Shown: positions 1 to 6,523 of the stretch, piece by piece
How positions within the stretch are numbered: position 1 is the stretch's first letter
Layout of the letters: every line of letters begins with the position of its first letter
DNA from: an uncultured Oscillibacter sp.
GTDB lineage: Bacteria > Bacillota_A > Clostridia > Oscillospirales > Oscillospiraceae
Direction of reading: 5' to 3'
Assembly (NCBI GenBank): GCA_902462475.1
Contig: CABQCB010000059.1
Location: forward strand, 1-8,716
DNA: 8,716 bases
Position numbers and translations under genes: made by a program
The notes under the pieces: model-generated
What the model saw: only the letters and a program-made list of their open reading frames with translations
Database searches by the model: none
What the model was told of the DNA's origin: nothing

Positions 1-521
1 GGGTCGCCGGCACCGCCGCCAATGGCCACATTGACCAGATTGCCGTCCTTCAGTGCCACCACGCCCCGCAGCTCCAGGGGGATGGTCACCCACTGGTACT
101 TGCGCAGTCCGCCGTAGTAGTGGGTCTTGAGGTAGGCCACCTCGCTGTCCTCATAGAGGGGGTTGGGCTTGAGGTCCAGCCGGGGAGAGTCGATGTGGGC
201 CGCGGCGATCTGGACGCCCTGGTCCAGCGGCGCACGGCCGATGTGGGCCAGCATGACCGCCTTGCCCCGGTTGCACACATACACCTTGTCGCCGGGCTTG
301 AGTTCCATGCCAGGGGTAAAGGGACGGTATCCCTTCTCCCGGGCCAGGCGCACGCTCTCCGCCGCGCACAGCCGCTCGGTCTTTCCGGCGTCCAGATACG
401 CCATATAATCCCGGCAGTAGGGCTCCATATGCTCCAGTGCCGCCGCGTCCAGACGGTCATAGCCGTTTTTCCGGTTGGACAGCAGCTTCTTTTTCAGTTC
501 CTTGATCTCAGGCTTGTCCAT
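1..521 (-). CDS. M18-family aminopeptidase, 3' end beyond the window
   Basis: The first 173 residues of a metallopeptidase of family M18 (aspartyl aminopeptidase/aminopeptidase I type) are visible; family members are usually about 430-470 residues, so more than half lies off the left edge. They remove N-terminal residues from peptides in the cytoplasm using a two-zinc centre. The segment AAAHIDSPRLDLKPN (106-120) contains the first zinc-ligand His (109) and the nearby Asp (111), and KTHYYGGLRKYQW (132-144) is highly typical of the bacterial branch. The remaining metal ligands lie outside the window, so activity cannot be judged fully. The start at 521 has a strong ribosome binding site (531-537) and overlaps the end of the Sua5-CoaE gene by 14 nt, which suggests co-transcription and perhaps coupled translation. 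The first residues are Lys-rich (MDKPEIKELKKKLL) with no signal peptide. Confidence 0.9.
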   Translation of the reverse strand, partial: MDKPEIKELKKKLLSNRKNGYDRLDAAALEHMEPYCRDYMAYLDAGKTERLCAAESVRLAREKGYRPFTPGMELKPGDKVYVCNRGKAVMLAHIGRAPLDQGVQIAAAHIDSPRLDLKPNPLYEDSEVAYLKTHYYGGLRKYQWVTIPLELRGVVALKDGNLVNVAIGGGAGD

Positions 522-2181
522 GTGCCTTTTCCTCCTTCACGGCCTCTACCAGCCGTTCAAAAAATTCCCGGGCCTCCTGTTGGAAGGCCTCTGCCGTCTC
601 TGCGCCGTTGTTGAGCTCGCAGTCACATTTGCTGCGGTAGTACTCGTCGGGCTTCTGGGCGGAGATCCGCAGACGGGCGTACTGCTCGGAGATGCCGTCC
701 CGGGCCATGATGCGCCGCACCCGCAGCTCCAGCGGCGAGGTGATGGCCACCGTCCGGTCGCACAGAGCGTCCGCACCGCTTTCCAGCAGGTTGATGGCGT
801 CGATGGCATACAGCCCGGTGCCTCCCGCCTCCAGACGGCGGCTGATCTCCGGCCGCAGGAACTGGTAGACGATGGCGTTGAGCTGTTCCAGGCGGTCCTT
901 GTCCTCAAAGACCTCCTTGCCCAGGCGCTGACGGTCCAGCCGGCCGTCCATGCTGAATACGCCGGGGAACGTGGTGTGGATGGCGTTGCGCATATCCTCG
1001 TTGTGCTCCAGCATGTCGTGGTACAGCGCGTCGCAGTCGATGACTGTGCCCCCCATGGACTCGATGGCCCGCAGAGCGCTGGTCTTTCCCGCGCCGGTGC
1101 CGCCGGTGAGGCCCAGCACCACCTTGGTGCTGTCCGCTTCGATCACGTGGAACCCGGCGGCCTTTTTCAGCCGGTTGCCCACGGCCAGGCCCAGTCCCCG
1201 GTTATCCGGGCACTGGGCGTAGATCTCCTGCACGCCGCTGTTGTCAAAGGTACGCAGGGCGTCGAACACACGCTGGGAGTGAGCCAGCTTGTCGCCGCTG
1301 GGGCCCAGGGTGTGCACCTCCTGCTCCTTGAAAAGATGGGCAAATTCATCAAAGCAGATGACGCCGTCTCCCGGTTTGACCCGCCGGGCGATCTCCTGGG
1401 CGGACTTCTCCGGCGCGCCCGTGACCACCGTCACCGGGGCCTTGGGGGCGTAGTGGCGGTACTTCATGCCCGGGGCCTTGGGCTTCTCGCCCTCCCCCAG
1501 GGCCCGGGTGACCGCCTTGTCCACGTCGATGTGGCCGATGAGCCGCTCCAGGTCCTCCAGAGGCAGTCCGCCCGGACGCAGCAGACGGGGCGGATCGCAC
1601 GTCAGGTCCAGGATGGTGGACTCCACGCCCACGGCGCAGGGGCCGCCGTCCACCACGCCCTCGATCTTGCCGTCCATGTCCTCCAGCACGTCCTGGGCGG
1701 TGGTGCAGCTGGGACGGCCGGAGGTGTTGGCGCTGGGCGCCGCCACGGGGATACCGGCCTCCCGGATGATGGCCAGCGTCACCGGGTGATCGGGGCAGCG
1801 CATGGCCACGGTGTCCAGTCCCGCGGTGATGGCCGCAGGCACCACGTCCGTCCGGCACTTCAAGATCATGGTCAGGGGGCCGGGCCAGAACTTGCGGGCC
1901 AGCACATAGGCAAGGGGCGGGATGTCCTTGCAGTACCGGGGCAGCCACTGCTGGCCGGGAATGGTCAAAATGAGGGGATTGTCCTGAGGACGCCCCTTGG
2001 CCTCAAAGATCCGGGCCACGGCCTTCTCGTCCAGGCCGTTGGCCGCCAGGCCATACACCGTCTCCGTGGGAATGCCCACCAGGCCGCCGTCCCGCAGGAT
2101 CTTGGCGGCCGCGGAGATCTTGTCCTCAATGCTCTTTTGCTGGCCCTTGGTATCCCGCAGGTCAAAATATAATGTCTGCAT
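508..2181 (-). CDS. Fused threonylcarbamoyl-AMP synthase (Sua5) and dephospho-CoA kinase (CoaE)
   Basis: One uninterrupted 557-residue frame carries two enzymes. Residues 1 to about 347 are Sua5/YwlC, which makes threonylcarbamoyl-AMP from threonine, bicarbonate and ATP for the t6A base of ANN-decoding tRNAs. Visible are GIPTETVYGL (36-45), KGRPQDNPL (62-70), FWPGPLT (98-104), AAPSANTSGRPS (147-158), ESTI (187-190), the linker APGMKYRHYAP (236-246) and the C-terminal Sua5 domain ending near NRLKKAAGF (336-344). Residues from about 354 on are CoaE, which phosphorylates dephospho-CoA to CoA: P-loop GGTGAGKT (360-367), DCDALYHDML (382-391), GRLDRQRLGKEVF (413-425), LNAIVYQF (434-441), and a lid/CoA region with the RISAQ element (505-509). 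Only about six residues separate the domains. The ATG at 2181 has GAGG 7 nt upstream (2189-2192). The 3' end overlaps the next gene by 14 nt. Both parts look complete; fusion of the two is the unusual feature. Confidence 0.9.
   Translation of the reverse strand: MQTLYFDLRDTKGQQKSIEDKISAAAKILRDGGLVGIPTETVYGLAANGLDEKAVARIFEAKGRPQDNPLILTIPGQQWLPRYCKDIPPLAYVLARKFWPGPLTMILKCRTDVVPAAITAGLDTVAMRCPDHPVTLAIIREAGIPVAAPSANTSGRPSCTTAQDVLEDMDGKIEGVVDGGPCAVGVESTILDLTCDPPRLLRPGGLPLEDLERLIGHIDVDKAVTRALGEGEKPKAPGMKYRHYAPKAPVTVVTGAPEKSAQEIARRVKPGDGVICFDEFAHLFKEQEVHTLGPSGDKLAHSQRVFDALRTFDNSGVQEIYAQCPDNRGLGLAVGNRLKKAAGFHVIEADSTKVVLGLTGGTGAGKTSALRAIESMGGTVIDCDALYHDMLEHNEDMRNAIHTTFPGVFSMDGRLDRQRLGKEVFEDKDRLEQLNAIVYQFLRPEISRRLEAGGTGLYAIDAINLLESGADALCDRTVAITSPLELRVRRIMARDGISEQYARLRISAQKPDEYYRSKCDCELNNGAETAEAFQQEAREFFERLVEAVKEEKAHGQA
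531..537 (-). promoter_or_regulatory. Ribosome binding site of the M18 aminopeptidase gene
   Basis: AAGGAGG on the minus strand, 9 nt before the ATG at 521-519, lies wholly inside the coding sequence for the C-terminal tail of the CoaE domain. It supports the 14-nt gene overlap as real. Confidence 0.8.
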
Positions 2182-2223
2182 AGCTTCGCCTCTATTTCTC
2201 TTGATCGGGCCGGAGCCCGCTTG

Positions 2224-3294
2224 TTACATTGCTTCCTCTGCGCCGCTTTTCAGCTTTTCCGCCTGCTCCGCAGTCACCAGCGCGTCGATGAGCTCGTCCA
2301 GATCGCCGTCCAAAATGGCGTCCAGCTTGTAGAGCGTCAGTCCGATGCGGTGGTCCGTGACCCGTCCCTGGGGGAAATTGTAGGTGCGAATGCGCTCGGA
2401 GCGGTCCCCGCTGCCCACCTGGCTTTTCCGCGCTGCGGCGGTCTGGGCCGCCTGCTTCTCCCGCTCCATCTCATAGAGCCGGGAGCGCAGCACCCGCATG
2501 GCCTTGTCCTTGTTTTTATACTGACTGCGCTCATCCTGGCACTCCACCACCAGTCCCGTGGGCAGGTGGGTGATGCGGATGGCGGACTCCGTCTTGTTGA
2601 CATGCTGGCCGCCGGCGCCGGAGGAGCGGTAGGTATCGATCTGCAGATCCTTGGGATCGATGTCCAGCTCCACATCCTCCACCGTGGGCAGCACGGCCAC
2701 CGTGGCGGCGCTGGTATGGATGCGGCCGCCGGACTCCGTCTCCGGCACCCGCTGCACCCGGTGGACACCGGATTCAAACTTCAGCCGGGAGTAGACGCCG
2801 GTGCCTTCCACCAGCACGCTGCACTCCTTCACGCCGCCCAGCTCCGTCTCGTTCATGGAGACGATGTCCATGCGCCAGCCCTTTTCCTGGGCGTACATGG
2901 TGTACATCCGCAGCAAAGACGCGGCAAACAGCGCGCCCTCCTCGCCGCCCACGCCGCCGCGCAGCTCCAATACCACGCTGCGCTCGTCGTCCGGATCACG
3001 GGGCAGCAGCAAAAGCCGCAGCTGCTCTTCCATCTGCTCCATCCGGCTCCGGGCGTCCGTAAGCTCCTCTTGGGCAAGGGCCCGGAAATCCGGGTCGTGC
3101 AGCAGCTCCTGGGCCTGCCGGCGGCGCTCCTGGGCCTGGGTATAGGCCCGGTACGCCTCCACCACCGGCTCCAGCTCCTTGAGCTCCCGGGTGACGGAGG
3201 CCAGCCGGGAACTGTCGCCGTAGATGGCGCTGTCCCCCAGCTGCGCCTGGAGATCCTCATAGCGCAGGGCGATTTCCTTCAGTTTTTCCAGCAT
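2224..3294 (-). CDS. prfA: Peptide chain release factor 1
   Basis: RF1 recognises UAA and UAG in the ribosomal A site and triggers release of the finished peptide. The protein has 356 residues from the chosen start, the usual length. An N-terminal helical domain (about 1-100) is followed by LRGGVGGEEG (111-120). The P-x-T codon-recognition tripeptide is PET at 184-186, within RVPETESGG; this marks RF1 rather than RF2, which has SPF. The catalytic GGQ lies at 228-230 in SSGAGGQHVNKT, and DERSQYKNK follows. The protein ends in a normal C-terminal helical domain and a TAA stop. In many Bacillota prfA is followed directly by prmC, the methylase of the GGQ glutamine, and further on by the sua5 homologue (ywlC in B. 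subtilis). Here the Sua5 fusion gene follows after 42 bp and prmC is not between them. The 36-bp gap upstream holds only the ribosome binding site. Confidence 0.97.
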   Translation of the reverse strand: MLEKLKEIALRYEDLQAQLGDSAIYGDSSRLASVTRELKELEPVVEAYRAYTQAQERRRQAQELLHDPDFRALAQEELTDARSRMEQMEEQLRLLLLPRDPDDERSVVLELRGGVGGEEGALFAASLLRMYTMYAQEKGWRMDIVSMNETELGGVKECSVLVEGTGVYSRLKFESGVHRVQRVPETESGGRIHTSAATVAVLPTVEDVELDIDPKDLQIDTYRSSGAGGQHVNKTESAIRITHLPTGLVVECQDERSQYKNKDKAMRVLRSRLYEMEREKQAAQTAAARKSQVGSGDRSERIRTYNFPQGRVTDHRIGLTLYKLDAILDGDLDELIDALVTAEQAEKLKSGAEEAM

Positions 3295-3301
3295 GGTCCC
3301 G

Positions 3302-3308
3302 CTCCTTT
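3302..3308 (-). promoter_or_regulatory. Ribosome binding site of prfA
   Basis: AAAGGAG on the minus strand lies 7 nt before the ATG at 3294-3292. It sets the start of prfA at the MLEKLKEI sequence typical of release factor 1; the in-frame ATG at 3312 is upstream of this site and would add six residues. Confidence 0.85.
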
Positions 3309-3330
3309 CCAAGTTCCGGGAAGCGCCGGC

Positions 3331-3819
3331 TCAGAGGTTCTCCTCCAGCGCGCGCACCTGCCGCAAAAACTCCTCCTGCCAGAAGGCACAGCCCACGGAG
3401 CCGCACCGCAGGGAAACCGCCGCCGCATGAGGGCGGCTGGTATAGAGGTCCATCTGCTTGAAGACGCTCTCGTGCTTGCTCTCGCTGGCGCGGGTGGCCA
3501 CATAGGCCACGTTTTTCAGTTCACCGCCGTGCTCTTTGAGGAACGTGCGCACGATGCTGCTGCACCGCCCCGCCCACACGGGCGTGCCCACGATCACCAG
3601 ATCGTAGGCGTCCAGGGGCTTTTTCGTCTCATAGGGGCAAAGGGGTGCCGTGGACTTGCCCATGGCATCCATACCACAGCGCAAAAAGCCCTTCCAGCCG
3701 CCGCGGGCCACGTCGTCCCGCAGCTCCACCAGCTCCGCGCCCAGTTCCTGGGCGATCTCTTCCATGGCCTTTTTGGTATTTCCCGTCCGGGAGTAATACA
3801 TACACAAAATGTTGCTCAT
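3331..3819 (-). CDS. Flavodoxin-like protein
   Basis: This 162-residue protein has the flavodoxin fold signature. The N-terminal strand is followed by the FMN phosphate-binding loop YSRTGNTK (about 9-16); LVIVGTPVWAG (about 74-84) supplies the second flavin-contacting loop with its Trp. The length suits a short-chain flavodoxin or a flavodoxin-type quinone/nitro reductase. It has six cysteines (residues 6, 48, 61, 86, 139, 144), more than classical flavodoxins, but no CxxCxxC iron-sulfur motif. The redox partner is unknown and no reductase gene is nearby. The ATG at 3819 has a GGAGGA ribosome binding site (3824-3829) 5 nt upstream, in a 17-bp gap after the YdcF-like gene. It lies in an otherwise cell-wall and translation gene row, so its job here is unclear. 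Confidence 0.85.
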   Translation of the reverse strand: MSNILCMYYSRTGNTKKAMEEIAQELGAELVELRDDVARGGWKGFLRCGMDAMGKSTAPLCPYETKKPLDAYDLVIVGTPVWAGRCSSIVRTFLKEHGGELKNVAYVATRASESKHESVFKQMDLYTSRPHAAAVSLRCGSVGCAFWQEEFLRQVRALEENL

Positions 3820-3836
3820 TGATTCCTCCGTATGCT

Positions 3837-4625
3837 TCAGTCAAATAAAACGCTCTTCACCACGGCGAACGCCTCCCGGAGATAGTAGTTCACCTCCAGG
3901 TGGGGCCATGGGATGGACGCGCCCACACCGTATGTGACGCCGTAGCCCTTTTTCGCGGCAATGAGCCGGGCGCGGGCAATATGAAAGTCGTTGGTGACCA
4001 CCGCCACGGTATCCGTGCCTATGTCCACCCCCGCCTCCTTCAGAAGCGGCGCGGAAAATTCGAAATTCTCCGCCGTGTTGGAGGCCGCTTCTTCCAGGAT
4101 GAGCCGCTCCGGCTCCACGCCCCGCTCTGTCAGGTAGTCGTACATACACGCCGCCTCGGTGATCTCCTCCCCGTAGCCCTGACCGCCGGTGAGCACCACC
4201 GGGATGTCCGGGTGCGCCTCCAGGCAGGAAAGCGCCGCGTCCAGCCGGGTCTGAAGGGACAGCGAGGGAGACGTGCCGTTGACGCCGGCGCCTAGCACGA
4301 TGACTGCGTCCGGCGCCTCTTGGACAGGTTGGCGGTGCCCCTCGGCGATCACCACGCCCTCGATAAGCACCAGCGGGACCAGCACCACCCCCGCCGCGGC
4401 CCGGAACGCCAGGCGCCACCACCAGCCCGCTTTGGACTGGCGGGCCCAGCGGTCCAGCCACAGCTCCAGCGCCAGCAAGGCCGCCGCCCCCAGCAGCAAA
4501 AAGCCGGGAAAGCGCATGCCCCACATGCGGACCGTGATCAAAAGCACGCCTGCCAGGGCCAGCACTGCCATCAGGACGCACTGTGTCTTCTCCCAGACGC
4601 CAAGGCGCTTCCAGATATTTTTCAT
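3837..4625 (-). CDS. YdcF/SanA-like DUF218 membrane protein
   Basis: This is a 262-residue protein with an N-terminal membrane part and a C-terminal DUF218 (YdcF/SanA/ElyC) domain. Three hydrophobic segments are visible at about residues 15-33, 38-57 and 70-93, separated by short charged pieces. The DUF218 domain (about 105-260) has VLGAGVNGTSPS (110-121), LTGGQG (145-150), SNTAEN (172-177) and VTNDFHIARA (200-209), the conserved blocks of the family. The biochemical activity of the family is not settled. In E. coli the relatives SanA and ElyC affect envelope integrity and peptidoglycan or lipid-carrier metabolism. Its position after ddl, murF and the ABC-F gene, overlapping the latter by 4 nt (ATGA), fits an envelope role, but this is inference. 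The domain faces out of or into the cytoplasm depending on topology, which three segments leave uncertain. Confidence 0.85.
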   Translation of the reverse strand: MKNIWKRLGVWEKTQCVLMAVLALAGVLLITVRMWGMRFPGFLLLGAAALLALELWLDRWARQSKAGWWWRLAFRAAAGVVLVPLVLIEGVVIAEGHRQPVQEAPDAVIVLGAGVNGTSPSLSLQTRLDAALSCLEAHPDIPVVLTGGQGYGEEITEAACMYDYLTERGVEPERLILEEAASNTAENFEFSAPLLKEAGVDIGTDTVAVVTNDFHIARARLIAAKKGYGVTYGVGASIPWPHLEVNYYLREAFAVVKSVLFD

Positions 4626-6523
4626 TCTCCCGCCTCTACGCTCAGCTGTTCCCACTTTTCATACAGAGCGTCCAGCTCCGCCTGGGCCGCCTCCTTCTCC
4701 TGCACCAGGGCCTGGAGCTTTTCGTAGTCGCAGGCGGCGGCCTCCATGTCCGCATCCAGCGCGGCCATGCGCTCTTCCGCCTTGGCGATGTCCCGCTCGC
4801 AGATGGTCAGGTGCTTGCGGGCCGTCTGCTGGGCACGGTTGGCCGGCCGGGGCCGTTCTGTCTTTTCCTTTTGGGGCTTTTTGGGCGTCTCCGCCGTCTT
4901 TTCCGCCTCCTCCTGGGCCTTCACCTGCCGGTACTGGGCAAAGCCCATGGGATAGTCGGTGATGGTGCCGTCCGCCAGTTCCCAGATGCGGGTGGCAAAG
5001 CGGTTGATAAAGTAGCGGTCGTGGCTGACGAACAGCAGTGTCCCGTCATAGGCCTCCACCGCCTCCTCGATCCATTCCCGGGAGGCGATGTCCAGATGGT
5101 TGGTGGGCTCGTCCAGAATGAGGAAGTTGATCTCATCGTCCATGAGCATGCAAAGCCGCAGGCGGCTTTGCTCGCCGCCGGAGAGCACGCTGACGGGCTT
5201 CAGCACGTCCTCCCCCTGGAACTCATAGGCCGCCAGGCGGTTGCGGGCGGACTGGGCAGACAGGCCCTTCTTCGCCGCCATCATGTTTTCCACCAGGTTC
5301 CAGTCCGGGTGGTCGAAGTGGACGATCTGGGGCAGATACGCACAGCGCACCTGGGGGCCCATGCGGATGCGCCCGTCGTCCGGGTACAGCTCGCCCACGA
5401 TCATCTTAATGAGGGTGGACTTGCCGGTGCCGTTGTCGCCGATGAGGGCGATGCGCTCGCCGCCCTCCACCTTCAAGGTAATGCCGTCAAATAGGTGCTT
5501 TTCCTCATAGGACTTGGAAATGCCCCGCAGGGAGAGCACCTCGTCTCCATGAAACTCCGCCGTGGAGAACCGGGCGTCCATTTTCTTGGCCTTGGTGGGC
5601 TTTGCGGTGGTGCGCATGCGCTCGATGCGCTTTTCCATGGAGATGGCCCGGCGGTATGTCTTGTCCATGCCCTGGAAGGCCCACAGCCTTAGCTGCTCGG
5701 CGGCCTTTTCCAGCTGCTGGATCTTGGCCTGCTCCTTGAGGTACTGCTTCATGCGCTCTTGATAACGGCGCTCTTTTTCCACAGCGTAGAAGCTGTAGTT
5801 GCCGCTGTAAAACTCCGCCTTGCCGTCCAGCACCTCGATGACCCGGGTGACGATCCGGTCCAGGAAGTAGCGGTCGTGGGAGATGACCACCACCGTGCCC
5901 CGGAAGGCGCGGATATACTCTTCCAGCCACTCGGTGGCGTGGAGGTCCAGGTGGTTGGTGGGCTCGTCCAGCAGCAGGATGTCCGTGTCCTCCAGAATGA
6001 GGCGGCCCAGGTTCACCCGGGTCTTTTCCCCGCCGGAAAGGCTGGAAAAAAGCTGGGCGCGCTGGCCCTCCGGAATGGACAATCCGTTTGCCACCTTGTT
6101 GACGGCCACATCTGTATCATAGCCGCCGAAGGCCTCGAACCGCTCGGAGAGCCGGTCGTACCGGCGCAAAATGGCGCTGTCGCTCTCTCCGGCGGCCATC
6201 CGGGCCTCCAGCGAGCGCATTTCCTCCGCCAGCGCCTGCTGACGGGAAAAGGCCGTGCGCAGCACATCCTCCACCGTATACTCCGGCGGATAGACGGGGA
6301 TCTGGGAAATAAGGCCCAGCCGCCGGCCCGGCGCAATAGTCACCTGGCCCTCGTCGTAGTCCAGCTCCCCCGTGAGGATCTTGAAAAGCGTGGTCTTGCC
6401 GGCGCCGTTTTTGCCCAGCAGTCCCACCCGCTCCCCCTGGTCGATCTGAAAGGTGAGGCCGTCCAGTACGTTGTGGCCCACCTCAAAGGATTTGACCAGA
6501 TCTTTGACTTGTATCTCAATCAT
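4622..6523 (-). CDS. ABC-F family ATP-binding protein (ribosome-associated)
   Basis: The 633-residue protein contains two ABC ATPase domains in one chain and no membrane segment, the ABC-F layout; such proteins act on the ribosome rather than in transport. Domain 1 has Walker A GKNGAGKTT (37-45), signature LSGGE (162-166), Walker B/D-loop DEPTNHLD (186-193) and switch SHDRYF (215-220). Domain 2 has GDNGTGKST (362-370), LSGGE (447-451), DEPTNHLD (471-478) and SHDRYF (500-505). All catalytic glutamates and histidines are present, so both sites look active. Between them lies a charged, helical linker (about 240-320), the P-site tRNA interaction region of the family. A Lys/Pro/Glu-rich stretch (about 538-565) leads to a C-terminal coiled coil (about 566-630), as in B. 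subtilis YdiF, which has similar length. Whether it is a housekeeping translation factor or gives resistance to ribosome-binding antibiotics cannot be told from sequence. The start overlaps the murF stop as ATGA, with no Shine-Dalgarno at usable distance. Confidence 0.93.
   Translation of the reverse strand: MIEIQVKDLVKSFEVGHNVLDGLTFQIDQGERVGLLGKNGAGKTTLFKILTGELDYDEGQVTIAPGRRLGLISQIPVYPPEYTVEDVLRTAFSRQQALAEEMRSLEARMAAGESDSAILRRYDRLSERFEAFGGYDTDVAVNKVANGLSIPEGQRAQLFSSLSGGEKTRVNLGRLILEDTDILLLDEPTNHLDLHATEWLEEYIRAFRGTVVVISHDRYFLDRIVTRVIEVLDGKAEFYSGNYSFYAVEKERRYQERMKQYLKEQAKIQQLEKAAEQLRLWAFQGMDKTYRRAISMEKRIERMRTTAKPTKAKKMDARFSTAEFHGDEVLSLRGISKSYEEKHLFDGITLKVEGGERIALIGDNGTGKSTLIKMIVGELYPDDGRIRMGPQVRCAYLPQIVHFDHPDWNLVENMMAAKKGLSAQSARNRLAAYEFQGEDVLKPVSVLSGGEQSRLRLCMLMDDEINFLILDEPTNHLDIASREWIEEAVEAYDGTLLFVSHDRYFINRFATRIWELADGTITDYPMGFAQYRQVKAQEEAEKTAETPKKPQKEKTERPRPANRAQQTARKHLTICERDIAKAEERMAALDADMEAAACDYEKLQALVQEKEAAQAELDALYEKWEQLSVEAGE
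4633..4636 (-). promoter_or_regulatory. Ribosome binding site of the YdcF-like gene
   Basis: GAGG on the minus strand sits 7 nt upstream of the ATG at 4625-4623, inside the end of the ABC-F gene. It supports this start over an in-frame ATG 30 bases further upstream (4655), which would add a charged decapeptide inside the ABC-F gene. Confidence 0.6.

Noticed and set aside
2206..2219. Small perfect hairpin between prfA and the Sua5-CoaE gene (5-bp stem CGGGC/GCCCG, 4-base loop)
   Set aside because: The stem is short and no U-run follows it on the minus strand, so it is not a convincing intrinsic terminator. It could at most attenuate slightly.
3295..3330. Gap between the flavodoxin-like gene and prfA as a promoter or terminator site
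   Set aside because: The 36 bp hold a ribosome binding site but no -35/-10 pair and no stem followed by a T-run.
475..3822. Long plus-strand open frames of 565 and 533 codons (475-2172 and 2221-3822)
   Set aside because: They run antisense to the Sua5-CoaE, prfA and flavodoxin genes, show no recognisable domain, and are His/Gly/Leu/Ala-rich, as expected from the reverse of GC-rich codons. They are shadows of the real genes.
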